A stretch of 36,857 nucleotides of DNA from Prevotella sp. (GTDB lineage: Bacteria; Bacteroidota; Bacteroidia; Bacteroidales; Bacteroidaceae). Both the position numbers and the translations under genes were made by a program. A model generated the notes under the pieces. It saw nothing but the letters and a program-made list of their open reading frames with translations. It searched no databases and was not told the origin of the DNA. Within the stretch, counting starts at the first letter, position 1. Every line of letters begins with the position of its first letter. Shown piece by piece: positions 18,897-26,977 of this stretch. Where the stretch lies: NCBI GenBank assembly GCA_022788105.1, contig JALEVZ010000053.1, forward strand, positions 1 to 36,857. Reading direction: 5' to 3'.

Positions 18897-21035
18897 ATGA
18901 GAAAACTACTGTTTTCCCTCTACCTGACACTCTTTGCCGCCACCATGTCGGCAGTACCGGCAAGAAAAGGGAACTACCGCACGCTGCGCCTTACTGACGG
19001 CACAGAGGTTCGTGCCCAGCTATGCGGCGACGAACACATGCGTTTTTACCGTGCCGACAATGGCACTTGTTATGTTGCAGCAGGCAACAACACCTATACC
19101 GTAGCCGACCTCGACGCCCTCAGAGCTAAGGCACAGAAGCGCCGTGCGCCCCTCGCCAAGAAGATGGGACAGCGCCTCAACGCCAAGATGGAAGCCCGTC
19201 GCAGCAGCAGCTCCAAAGCACTGAGCAACCCTGGACTGTCTGACGGATTCTACGGCAAGAAGAAGGGACTCATCATTCTCGTGCAGTTCAGCGACCTAAA
19301 GTTCAAGGCTGGCCACGACAATGAGTTCTACACCAAGCTCGCCAACCAAGAAAACTACACCGAAGGCAACTTCCGTGGCAGCGTACACGACTACTTCTTA
19401 GCACAGAGCAAAGGACAGTTTGACCTCACATTCGACGTTGTAGGCCCCGTGACACTGAGCAAAGGCTACGCCTACTATGGAGAAAACACAATAAACAGCA
19501 ACAATGACGAAGAAGACAAATACGCCGGAAGAATGGTTGCAGAGGCTTGCCAAGCCATCAAAGACAAGGTAAACTGGAGCGACTACGACTGGGACAGAGA
19601 CGGCGAAGTGGACCAGGTGTTCTGCCTCTACGCCGGCTACGGCGAGGCCGACGACATGGGCGCCAACTACATCTGGCCGCACATGTTCTACCTACAGGCT
19701 GGCGACTACGGCCAGACACTCAATATGAACGGCACCATTGTAGACACCTACGCCTGCAGCAACGAGCTGACGCCGAGCAATACCGACGACGGTATCGGCA
19801 CCATCTGCCACGAATTCTCACACTGTCTCGGCTACCCCGACCTCTATGACACCAACTATAATGGCGGCTACGCTATGGGTGTGGAGTGGGATCTCATGGA
19901 CGGCGGCAACCGCAACGGCAACTCTTACTGCCCCGCCGGATACTCAGGCTTTGAGAAATGGATTGCAGGATGGATTACACCGATAGAACTCAGCGAAGAC
20001 GCCAAGATAGAAAACTGGAAGCCCTGCACCCTGAACGGCGAGACATACATCATTTACAACGACGGCAACCGCGACGAATTCTACATCATAGACAACCGTC
20101 AGAAGACAGGATGGGACGCCGCACTGCCTGGCAAGGGACTGCTTGTGACACACGTCGACTACAACAAGAGAGTATGGGAGTACAACACCCTCAACAACAC
20201 CAGGAGCCACCAGCGCTGGAGCATCATTGCAGCAGACAACTCATACTCAAGCTACACGTTAGCCAACGACGCCTACCCATACAAGACCAACAACAGTCTG
20301 TCAAAGAGTTCAACACCGCGCAACAGCGTGTTCAATAGCAATGTCAACGGCACAAAGCTCATGGGCAAGGCGCTCACCGACATCACACAGAACGCAGACG
20401 GCACCATGTCGTTCACATTCAAGATAGAGAAGACTACCACCGACCCCATCGTTAAGCCTGAGGGCGCACTCTTCTACGAGAGCTTCAACCTCTGCCAGGG
20501 CAACGGAGGAAACGACGGAATATGGAGCGGAGTGTCTGGTTCTTCTACCATTACACCCGACAACGACGGTTGGACAGACGCCAACGGCAAGATATTCCCT
20601 GGCAGCGGATGCTTACGTGCAGGCACCTCTGACAAGCGTGCAGACATACAATCGCCCGCCTTCACTGTAAACGGGAAGGCACAACTCACCTTCAAGGCAG
20701 GCGCATGGAAGAACGAAAGCGGCACACTCAGCGTCTACTTCAACAACGCCCTCATAGACACCAAAACCATCGCCGACCAGGAGTGGACCAACGTCACCAT
20801 CGACTTCACTGGCACAGGCACAGGTAAACTGCGCTTCAAAGGTCTCAAACGCATGTTCCTCGACGAGGTGCTGGTAAAACCGGCAGAGTCAACTGGCATC
20901 AGCAACGTGACCGACGCTGCCGCCCAGCAGACAGACATGCGCATATTCACCACCGACGGTCGCTACGTGGGCACCGACAAAGAGGCTCTGCCTAAAGGTA
21001 TCTACATCGTGGGTGGAAAGAAGTTTGCCAAGTAA
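18897..21035 (+). CDS. Secreted M6-family-like zinc metalloprotease
   Basis: A 712-aa exported protease. The signal peptide is MRKLLFSLYLTLFAATMSAVPA. A propeptide-like region (~20-110) follows. The M6 (immune inhibitor A-like) catalytic domain runs over ~115-410 with the zinc site HEFSH at 305-309 in GTICHEFSHCLGYPDLYD, and MGVEWDLMDGG as the Met-turn region. A beta-sandwich or carbohydrate/adhesion-like domain (~520-670) comes next. The last ~45 residues (GISNVTD...MRIFTTDGRYVG...LPKGIYIVGGKKFAK) look like the short C-terminal sorting tails of Prevotella secreted proteins, possibly type IX secretion. The substrate is unknown. It stands alone, with no clear TAnnTTTG box in the 176-bp gap before it. 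Confidence 0.88.
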   Translation: MRKLLFSLYLTLFAATMSAVPARKGNYRTLRLTDGTEVRAQLCGDEHMRFYRADNGTCYVAAGNNTYTVADLDALRAKAQKRRAPLAKKMGQRLNAKMEARRSSSSKALSNPGLSDGFYGKKKGLIILVQFSDLKFKAGHDNEFYTKLANQENYTEGNFRGSVHDYFLAQSKGQFDLTFDVVGPVTLSKGYAYYGENTINSNNDEEDKYAGRMVAEACQAIKDKVNWSDYDWDRDGEVDQVFCLYAGYGEADDMGANYIWPHMFYLQAGDYGQTLNMNGTIVDTYACSNELTPSNTDDGIGTICHEFSHCLGYPDLYDTNYNGGYAMGVEWDLMDGGNRNGNSYCPAGYSGFEKWIAGWITPIELSEDAKIENWKPCTLNGETYIIYNDGNRDEFYIIDNRQKTGWDAALPGKGLLVTHVDYNKRVWEYNTLNNTRSHQRWSIIAADNSYSSYTLANDAYPYKTNNSLSKSSTPRNSVFNSNVNGTKLMGKALTDITQNADGTMSFTFKIEKTTTDPIVKPEGALFYESFNLCQGNGGNDGIWSGVSGSSTITPDNDGWTDANGKIFPGSGCLRAGTSDKRADIQSPAFTVNGKAQLTFKAGAWKNESGTLSVYFNNALIDTKTIADQEWTNVTIDFTGTGTGKLRFKGLKRMFLDEVLVKPAESTGISNVTDAAAQQTDMRIFTTDGRYVGTDKEALPKGIYIVGGKKFAK

Positions 21036-21062
21036 AAAGCAATCTTAAGAATTCGTGACAAG

Positions 21063-21094
21063 GTTTCCAGACGGGTATAAGTCTGTCTGGAAAC
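21063..21094 (+). terminator. Candidate terminator of the protease gene
   Basis: A perfect 10-bp inverted repeat, GTTTCCAGAC (21063-21072) / GTCTGGAAAC (21085-21094), has a 12-nt loop. Only a weak T-run (ATCTTT) follows, so the hairpin at 21163 may be the real terminator. Confidence 0.5.
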
Positions 21095-21162
21095 ATCTTT
21101 GACGAGCATCTTTCGCTCTGATAAAAATCATTTACAAGAAACGCAATTACAGCTAAAAGAAC

Positions 21163-21209
21163 GGGGCTGCACCATGTGTTGAAAATTTCCAACGCCATGA
21201 TGCAGCCCC
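21163..21209. terminator. Long hairpin, possible bidirectional terminator
   Basis: GGGGCTGCA (21163-21171) pairs with TGCAGCCCC (21201-21209), with further inner pairing (CATG/CATG, GTTG/CAAC). The plus side is followed by ATTTTATTATTT and the minus side by GTTCTTTTA, so it could end both the protease and nadB transcripts. Confidence 0.65.
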
Positions 21210-21220
21210 ATTTTATTATT

Positions 21221-21308
21221 TAAAGCCGCAGGTAATACTATTTAAAGCCACTGACAATACTATTAAAAGCCGCTACGAATCAAGTCCAAAGCCATTGTCA
21301 ATAGTGAC
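21221..21308. repeat. 22-bp degenerate array 6 downstream of nadB
   Basis: Four 22-bp blocks start at 21221, 21243, 21265 and 21287, each with (T/A/C)AAAGCC(G/A) at its head. The first two also share AATACTATT at the end. It fills the space between the long hairpin and the nadB stop. Confidence 0.85.
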
Positions 21309-21325
21309 TTTTTCTACTTTCTCTC

Positions 21326-22915
21326 CTACTTCTTGTCGTAGGCATGGACGGGATAGTCGATGGTGTAGTGTAGTCCGCGGCACTCCTTGCGCTCTATAGC
21401 CTGGCGCGTGATGAGATATCCCACGTTTATCATGTTGCGCAGTTCGCAGATGTCGCGACTTGCCTTCACGTGCTTAAACAGGTTCTCCGTCTCTTCATAG
21501 AGCAGGTCGAGGCGCGCCCACGCACGCTTCAGGCGCAGGTCACTACGCACGATGCCCACGTAGTTGCTCATGCACTCGCCCACCTCTTTCACGCTTTGGG
21601 TGATGAGTACACGCTCCTCATTGGTCAGCGTTCCCTCGTCGTTCCACTCCGGCACGGCAGTGTTGAAGCTGTAGCTGTCTACCATTTCGAGGCTGTGTTT
21701 TGCCGCTGCGTCAGCATATACCACCGCTTCGATGAGCGAGTTGCTGGCGAGTCGGTTGCCGCCATGCAGTCCGGTACACGAACATTCGCCTATGGCGTAG
21801 AGGCGATGGATTGACGATTCGCCGTGGAGGTCTACCAATATGCCGCCACACATGTAGTGGGCAGCGGGGCGCACAGGTATGTATTCCTTCGTTATGTCTA
21901 TGCCGATACTCAGACATTTGTGGTAGATATTGGGGAAATGGTGCTTCGTCTCCTCCGCGTTTTTATGCGTCACGTCGAGGCATACATGGTCAATGCCGTG
22001 TATTTTCATCTCCTTGTCAATGGCACGCGCCACGATGTCGCGCGGCGCCAGTGACAGTCGCTTGTCATATTTCTCCATAAACGACTCGCCATTGGGCAGA
22101 CGCAGTATGCCGCCGTAGCCGCGCATCGCCTCGGTTATGAGGTAGGCAGGATGAGTTTCGCCTGGATGGTAGAGAGCTGTGGGGTGGAACTGCACAAACT
22201 CCATGTCCTTCACGGTGCCTTTTGCGCGGTAGACCATCGCCTCACCGTCGCCCGTAGCGATGACGGGGTTGGTCGTTGTCTGGTAGACGGCGCCGCAACC
22301 GCCAGTACACATGAGCGTCACCTTACTCAGATAGGTGTCCACCTTGTCGGTGTCGGGGTTGAGTACATACGCTCCGTAGCACTCTATGTCGGGTGTGCGA
22401 CGTGTAACCTCAATGCCGAGGTGGTGCTGTGTGATGATTTCCACAGCGAAATGGTTTTCTTTCACCTCTATGTTGGGGTTGCTACGCACTGCTGCCATCA
22501 GGCCACGCTGTATCTCCGCTCCCGTGTCGTCGGCGTGGTGTAGTATGCGAAACTCCGAGTGGCCGCCCTCACGGTGCAGGTCAAACTCGCCGTCGCCTTT
22601 GCGATCGAAGTTCACACCCCAGTTCACCAGCTCTCTGATTTGCTCTGGCGCGTTGCGCACCACCATCTCTACTGCTGCCGGGTCGCTGATGTAGTCGCCG
22701 GCAATCATGGTGTCTTCGATGTGCTTATCAAAGTTGTCAACCTCAAGGTTGGTGACACTTGCCACGCCACCTTGTGCGAACTTGGTGTTTGCCTCGTCGA
22801 GTGTGGTCTTGCAAATGAGGCAAACTTTTCCCTTGTGCGCCCTTGCTATCTTCAGGGCGTAGCTCATGCCGGCTACTCCGGCACCTATTATTAAGAAATC
22901 GTACTTATAGACCAT
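21326..22915 (-). CDS. nadB: L-aspartate oxidase NadB
   Basis: A 529-aa flavoprotein that oxidises L-aspartate to iminoaspartate, the first step of de novo NAD synthesis. The FAD-binding start is YDFLIIGAGVAGMSYALKIA. TKFAQGGVASV, DLHREGGHSEFRILHHADDTG, QFHPTALYHPG and YLITEAMRGYGGIL mark the succinate dehydrogenase/fumarate reductase superfamily. The NadB-type end has ECSCTGLHGGNRLASNSLIEAVVYAD and a C-terminal helical domain. The frame is open to 22972, but ATG 22915 (MVYKYDF) is chosen because the longer start lies upstream of the promoter box. nadA and nadC are not in the window. Confidence 0.95.
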   Translation of the reverse strand: MVYKYDFLIIGAGVAGMSYALKIARAHKGKVCLICKTTLDEANTKFAQGGVASVTNLEVDNFDKHIEDTMIAGDYISDPAAVEMVVRNAPEQIRELVNWGVNFDRKGDGEFDLHREGGHSEFRILHHADDTGAEIQRGLMAAVRSNPNIEVKENHFAVEIITQHHLGIEVTRRTPDIECYGAYVLNPDTDKVDTYLSKVTLMCTGGCGAVYQTTTNPVIATGDGEAMVYRAKGTVKDMEFVQFHPTALYHPGETHPAYLITEAMRGYGGILRLPNGESFMEKYDKRLSLAPRDIVARAIDKEMKIHGIDHVCLDVTHKNAEETKHHFPNIYHKCLSIGIDITKEYIPVRPAAHYMCGGILVDLHGESSIHRLYAIGECSCTGLHGGNRLASNSLIEAVVYADAAAKHSLEMVDSYSFNTAVPEWNDEGTLTNEERVLITQSVKEVGECMSNYVGIVRSDLRLKRAWARLDLLYEETENLFKHVKASRDICELRNMINVGYLITRQAIERKECRGLHYTIDYPVHAYDKK

Positions 22916-22933
22916 AATGATGGAGAATTTCTG

Positions 22934-22941
22934 CAAAAGTA
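22934..22941 (-). promoter_or_regulatory. Candidate promoter of nadB
   Basis: TACTTTTG on the minus strand matches the -7 box and lies 19 bp before the nadB ATG. No good -33 TTTG is seen. Confidence 0.6.
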
Positions 22942-23056
22942 TAAAATTTATCGCTTTTTGCATCGTTTTCACCTATAATAAATGCAGATAGGGCAAAAAT
23001 ATTTGCGTGAGGTCAACATATAGCGGTCGCCGACAGGGGCTATTATCACGACGAAA

Positions 23057-23232
23057 GAGGCTTGACGGAGAGATTGAAGAGACTTTACAGAAAGCTAAAA
23101 GAGGCATGGCGGAGAGATGGAAGAGGCTTGACAGAAAGCAGAAAGAGGCATGACGGAGAGATGGAAGAGACTTGACAGAAAACCCATATAAGCCTAACGC
23201 AAAATCAGAAGAAGCATGACGCAGAAATCATA
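23057..23232. repeat. 44-bp higher-order array 7 (eight 22-bp units)
   Basis: 22-bp units start at 23057, 23079, 23101, 23123, 23145, 23167, 23189 and 23211. Odd units 1, 3 and 5 are type A (GAGGC(T/A)TG(A/G)CGGAGAGAT). Even units 2, 4 and 6 are type B (GA(G/A)(G/A)CTT(G/T)ACAGAAA). The true repeat is therefore 44 bp with a 22-bp sub-period. Units 7 and 8 are degenerate and lead into copy C in the same register. Confidence 0.95.
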
Positions 23233-23405
23233 TAGGCATAGTGACAAAATGATAGTGCCCTTTTGGGCTTGTCAAATGGGCCTAATGACGACGTCACTAC
23301 GGCCCTTTGAGGTCGTCAAAGGGCCGTAATGGGAAAGTCGCGGGACTTTTAACATGTGTTAAGAATTGGCGTAAGCAAAAGCGCATAAATCCTTACAAAG
23401 TGTCA
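23233..23405 (+). repeat. 22-bp-phased module, copy C
   Basis: It continues the register of array 7 with blocks at 23233, 23255, 23277, 23299 and 23321. It opens GTGACAAAATGATAGTGCCC and contains a perfect 13-bp hairpin, TACGGCCCTTTGA (23298-23310) / TCAAAGGGCCGTA (23316-23328), with a 5-nt loop. Then come GGGAAAGTC, GTTAAGAATTGGCGTAAG (23358-23375), 20 nt and CAAAGTGTCA (23396-23405). It points at the 3' end of the PAP2 gene. The 22916-23426 gap contains this, array 7 and the nadB promoter only. Confidence 0.9.
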
Positions 23406-23428
23406 GTTTTATGCGCTTTTTGCTTACT
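23371..23428 (-). terminator. Hairpin terminator of the PAP2 gene, overlapping its stop
   Basis: GTAAGCAAAAGCGCATAAA (23371-23389) pairs with its inverse (23408-23428), which carries one extra T. The right arm overlaps the last codon and stop of the PAP2 gene, and the left arm is part of repeat copy C. On the minus strand the stem ends in a T-rich TTTTGCTTAC. Confidence 0.65.
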
Positions 23429-24113
23429 ACAGTATCTGTAACAGTAGTGGGTACAATCTTGTGGCTGGCACTATGACGAGCAGTGTGAAGATGGCGCAGC
23501 CTGTCGCCAACACGATGTTGGCTGGTAGCGGACGTGTAGTCAGTTCTTTTTTATGTCCTGTAAATACCATCACCGTGTAGTAGACGCCCAGTGCATAGAG
23601 CGTGCCGACCATACCGCCCACCACAATGTCGCCTGGGTAGTGTACGCCAAGATAGATGCGGCTGTAGGTGTGTATTACCGCCCAGATGTAGATAAATGCT
23701 GTCAGTCTGCGCTTACGGAACACGAGCGCCACCAGGGCGGCAAGGGCGAAGGAGTTGGCAGAGTGACACGACGGCATGCCGTAGTGTCCGCCGCGGTAGC
23801 CGTTGACCACATGTATAAGCTCGTAGATAGGGCTGTCGGGACGACACGGGCGCGGTCGGCAGAAGATGGGGCGCAGATAGGCGGCACAGGTGCTGTCTGC
23901 CAGCGTTATGGTGATGGCGAACAGCGCCACCACGGCAGCCATACGACGTGTGAAACCATACTTCATCACCACGGCAACAAATATTGCCGTGTAAACCGGT
24001 ACCCACACCCACTTCTCTGAGGTGAGATACATGAACCCGTCGAAAAAACTGTTATGGAAACCGTTTAGCCACACCATAAGTGCAGCATCGGCGTGTCCGA
24101 GCCACTCTATCAT
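23427..24113 (-). CDS. PAP2-superfamily phosphatase
   Basis: A 228-aa integral membrane protein, likely a lipid phosphatase acting at the periplasmic face. The three PAP2 motifs are present in order: RPIFCRPRP (motif 1), GMPSCHSANSF (motif 2, with Cys where Gly is usual and the catalytic His retained) and YSRIYLGVHYPGDIVVGG (motif 3). About five to six hydrophobic segments are visible. Substrates could be phosphatidylglycerol phosphate, undecaprenyl pyrophosphate or lipid A phosphate. The sequence does not decide, though cardiolipin synthase next upstream hints at phospholipid work. Confidence 0.88.
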   Translation of the reverse strand: MIEWLGHADAALMVWLNGFHNSFFDGFMYLTSEKWVWVPVYTAIFVAVVMKYGFTRRMAAVVALFAITITLADSTCAAYLRPIFCRPRPCRPDSPIYELIHVVNGYRGGHYGMPSCHSANSFALAALVALVFRKRRLTAFIYIWAVIHTYSRIYLGVHYPGDIVVGGMVGTLYALGVYYTVMVFTGHKKELTTRPLPANIVLATGCAIFTLLVIVPATRLYPLLLQIL

Positions 24114-24185
24114 ATTGTAACGAACGCTATTTTTTTGATTTTTGCCATGCTGGTATTAAATACTGCTTTTCTGCATAAGGCGCTG

Positions 24186-24193
24186 CAAAGTTA
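24186..24193 (-). promoter_or_regulatory. Candidate promoter of the PAP2 gene
   Basis: TAACTTTG on the minus strand, a full -7 match, 72 bp before the PAP2 start. The -33 region is not obvious. Confidence 0.55.
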
Positions 24194-24298
24194 CACACAT
24201 TATGCCGATATAGCATTTTAAAATATGTTATATAACTATTTCACAGCCAAAATAAAACCCGCTTGCGCTGCAAAGTTTTCCGTTTTTCATACACTTCT

Positions 24299-25726
24299 CT
24301 ACATCAACGGCGAGACAAGACGCACCAACGACTGCAACAGACGGTGAAGGAACGAGCCACGGGGCAGGTCGTCGACGTTGCTGACAATGGTGCAGTGGCG
24401 CAGGTCGTCGATGAAAACTTGCTTCATGCGCATCGCCATGTTGTGGTCGTAGAAGAAAATGTTGGCCTCGAAATTGTTTTCAAAACTACGGAAATCGACG
24501 TTTGACGAGCCGCAGGTACATAGCTCATCGTCGCACACGAGCAGCTTGCTGTGGTTGAACCCGTCTTCGTAGAAGCACACCACGACACCTGCCTCCAGCA
24601 CTTTGCGCACGTAAGACATGCCTGCCAGCTCCACAAGACGTGCGTCGGCGTGGCGTGGCACCATAAGGCGGATGTCCACACCTGCGATGGCTGCCGTGCG
24701 CATGGCAAAGAGTACGGGTTCGGTCGGGAGGAAATAGGGGGTCTCGATGTAGACATATCGGCGCGCCTCGAGCAGTATGCGCACATAGCCCTGCATGATG
24801 TCGGGCCAGAGAGCGACGGGACTGCTCGTCACGACTTGTGCCAGACAGTCGTTGCGCGGGACGGTGGCGGAGAGCGGAGGGTAGTAGGCGCGGCTGGTGA
24901 TGAGGGTGCGGTCGACGAAATACCAGTCCTCGAGGAAGGCGCGCTGTACAGCATAGACAGCGCCGCCACGCAGCCGCAGATGGGTGTCGCGCCACGGTCT
25001 GCCACGTCGTCCGGACACATAGCGGCGCGCAATGTTCATGCCTCCGATAAAGGCTGTGGCTCCGTCGATGACGCACAGCTTGCGGTGGTTGCGGTAATTC
25101 ACCTTGCTGGTGAAAGCAGGAAACTTCACTGGCATGAACGCATGAACGTCGACACCGGCTTCGCGCATACGTTCGAAGAATCGGCTGCTGACCTGCCAGC
25201 AGCCCACATCGTCGTAGATGACTCGCACCTCTACCCCTTCGCGTGCCTTGTCCATAAGTGCATCTGCCACGAGGCGGCCCAGGGGGTCGTCTTCAAAGAT
25301 GTAGGTGTCGAGATGGATGTGGTGTCGCGCCGCGCCAATGGCTGCAAGCAAGGCAGGGAAGAAGTCGTAGCCGCTGGTGTAGATAGCCACTTCGTTGTCT
25401 TTAAACGGCAGCGACAGGTTTTGGTTGGTGAAGAGTTGCATGAGCGTGCGGTAGCTGTCGGGGATGTGAAGGTCTTTCTGTTCCACAAACTCGAGCATCG
25501 ACCGCTTGGCTATCTGGTTCACGCTGCGCTGGCTGATGAGTCGGTTACGGCGTGTGTTTTGGCCAAAAAAGAAATACAACACGATGCCGGCGACGGGCAG
25601 AAATGTGAGCACCAGCACCCAGGCCACCGTCTTAGACGGTTGCCTATTGTCCATCAACACCGCAACGACAGATGCCACAACGACAATGATGTATAGCGCA
25701 ACTATGGTCCAGTGAATGTATAGCAT
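24299..25726 (-). CDS. cls: Cardiolipin synthase (phospholipase D family)
   Basis: A 475-aa membrane enzyme that joins two phosphatidylglycerols into cardiolipin. Two N-terminal transmembrane segments (~4-24 and ~36-56) precede two PLD domains. The HKD motifs are intact: H214-x-K216-x4-D221 (NHRKLCVIDGATAFIGGMN) and H392-x-K394-x4-D399 (NHSKLLVCDDELCTCGSSN). The end FIDDLRHCTIVS...RLLQSLVRLVSPLM is typical of Cls. The length matches the family (470-510). No promoter box is seen upstream, only repeat array 8, so it may be read through from queD-queE. Confidence 0.94.
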   Translation of the reverse strand: MLYIHWTIVALYIIVVVASVVAVLMDNRQPSKTVAWVLVLTFLPVAGIVLYFFFGQNTRRNRLISQRSVNQIAKRSMLEFVEQKDLHIPDSYRTLMQLFTNQNLSLPFKDNEVAIYTSGYDFFPALLAAIGAARHHIHLDTYIFEDDPLGRLVADALMDKAREGVEVRVIYDDVGCWQVSSRFFERMREAGVDVHAFMPVKFPAFTSKVNYRNHRKLCVIDGATAFIGGMNIARRYVSGRRGRPWRDTHLRLRGGAVYAVQRAFLEDWYFVDRTLITSRAYYPPLSATVPRNDCLAQVVTSSPVALWPDIMQGYVRILLEARRYVYIETPYFLPTEPVLFAMRTAAIAGVDIRLMVPRHADARLVELAGMSYVRKVLEAGVVVCFYEDGFNHSKLLVCDDELCTCGSSNVDFRSFENNFEANIFFYDHNMAMRMKQVFIDDLRHCTIVSNVDDLPRGSFLHRLLQSLVRLVSPLM

Positions 25727-25767
25727 CGGGGCTTTTGCTTTTATTCGTTACCTTATTTTATAGACTT

Positions 25768-25899
25768 GACGAGGGCTGCGAGGCTGCAAGACAGACGCTT
25801 CTTATAGCTCTGACAAGGCTGTCAAGCCTTATAGACGAGCTGTCTACTGCTGCTTGCATGGGGCTGCAGGACTTTAAGACAGGTGCTTCTTACCTGTTT
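25768..25899. repeat. 22-bp degenerate array 8 between cls and queE
   Basis: Six 22-bp blocks start at 25768, 25790, 25812, 25834, 25856 and 25878; five begin GAC. Blocks 1, 3 and 5 share a G-rich GGCTG core. Blocks 2 and 6 share GCTTCTTA at the same offset, 88 bp apart. The last block also forms a small hairpin, ACAGGT GCTTCTT ACCTGT, just past the queE stop. Confidence 0.8.
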
Positions 25900-25909
25900 G
25901 GCTCACCCA

Positions 25910-26473
25910 CTACTCTATGTTTATAAGCTTGTGGGTCTGCAACGACAGTCTCCACTTGGGGTGTTGCTTGATGTATTCGACACAGGCGGCGGTGATAGCA
26001 GCATTGCGTGTGGCGTCACCTACGTCGCAGGGTTGCAGATAGTAGTAGTCGGCGCTGATGCCACGGTCGTCTACACTCGATGCGTCGCCGTCGAACACAC
26101 ACTTCAATTCGTTGCACTTGGTTATGGCGACATGCTCCTTCGGCGAGCACGTGAGCCAGTCGATGCCTTCCACCGGCTGCCTCGTACCGTTGCTTTCCAT
26201 AGCTATCTCGTAGCCGTGGGCATGGAGTAGGTCTACTAACGGACGGTCTACTTGCAGCGTAGGCTCGCCTCCTGTGAGCACCACCAGGCGCGTGGGATAT
26301 TGGCTTATGGCAGCCACTATCTCGTCGTCGCTCATCTCACGCCACGAGCTGAAGTCTGTATCGCAGAACGAACAGTGCAGATTGCAGCCCGCAAAGCGCA
26401 CAAACACTGCCGCCCGTCCTGTGTTACGTCCCTCACCCTGGAGCGAGTAGAATATCTGATTAACACGTTTCAT
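25910..26473 (-). CDS. queE: 7-carboxy-7-deazaguanine synthase QueE
   Basis: A 187-aa radical SAM enzyme that converts 6-carboxytetrahydropterin to 7-carboxy-7-deazaguanine on the way to preQ0 and queuosine. The start VNQIFYSLQGEGRNTGR is characteristic. The iron-sulfur ligands are C30, C34 and C37 in GCNLHCSFCDTD, and VLTGGEPTLQVD is the substrate/SAM loop. The length fits the short bacterial form. It lies 12 bp after queD, and the two catalyse consecutive steps. Confidence 0.95.
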   Translation of the reverse strand: MKRVNQIFYSLQGEGRNTGRAAVFVRFAGCNLHCSFCDTDFSSWREMSDDEIVAAISQYPTRLVVLTGGEPTLQVDRPLVDLLHAHGYEIAMESNGTRQPVEGIDWLTCSPKEHVAITKCNELKCVFDGDASSVDDRGISADYYYLQPCDVGDATRNAAITAACVEYIKQHPKWRLSLQTHKLINIE

Positions 26474-26485
26474 GCTCTGCTATAG

Positions 26486-26821
26486 TCATTCGTCAACAAC
26501 ATATTTGGCAATATTGCCCTCACTTTCCTGCACCACAGCGCAATAGCAATGGGGCACTTGCTCCACTATCCAGCGTGCCATGTTCTCGGCAGTAGGGTTG
26601 AATGGCAGTATGTCATTGAGGTTTTTGTGGTCGAGTTGCTCCTGTATGTTGTTCTTAACAACACTGAAGTCCACCACCATACCGTTTTCGTCGAGTGTCC
26701 GCGACTTGCACATGACCGTCACTTTCCAGTTGTGTCCGTGCAAGTTTTCGCACTTGCTGCGATAGCTGAGCTGCAACTTGTGGCTCGCAGATATCTCAAA
26801 AGTCTTTTCAATAAAATACAT
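26486..26821 (-). CDS. queD: 6-carboxy-5,6,7,8-tetrahydropterin synthase QueD
   Basis: A 111-aa PTPS-family enzyme that makes 6-carboxytetrahydropterin from dihydroneopterin triphosphate. Zinc ligands H14, H28 and H30 (SASHKL and NLHGHNW) and the catalytic Cys24 (SKCENLHGH) are present. It precedes queE by 12 bp, forming a queDE pair. queC and queF are not in the window. No riboswitch was recognised upstream. Confidence 0.95.
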   Translation of the reverse strand: MYFIEKTFEISASHKLQLSYRSKCENLHGHNWKVTVMCKSRTLDENGMVVDFSVVKNNIQEQLDHKNLNDILPFNPTAENMARWIVEQVPHCYCAVVQESEGNIAKYVVDE

Positions 26822-26875
26822 TACGTTATACCTTTAAATACTTTTCGTTATTCAAATATTAGTCGAAGCCGCTGA

Positions 26876-26963
26876 CACCACGGCTCAATGATGCTGGCAC
26901 CACGGCTCAATGATGTTGGCACCAAAGCCAAATGCAACTGGCACCAAAGCCAAATGCGGCTGG
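26876..26963. repeat. 22-bp tandem array 9 upstream of queD
   Basis: Four 22-bp units start at 26876, 26898, 26920 and 26942. Two begin CACCACGGCTCAATGATG and two begin CACCAAAGCCAAATGC; all end in TGG. Two sister pairs with the same length but diverged sequence suggest stepwise duplication. Confidence 0.97.
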
Positions 26964-26977
26964 CACAGCTACCCCAT

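Noticed and set aside
22916..22972. 19-residue extension of NadB
   Set aside because: It runs through the promoter box; the flavin-binding motif begins right after ATG 22915.
26822..26875. preQ1 riboswitch before queD
   Set aside because: The short AT-rich leader shows no C-rich pseudoknot loop or A-rich tail arrangement that I can support.
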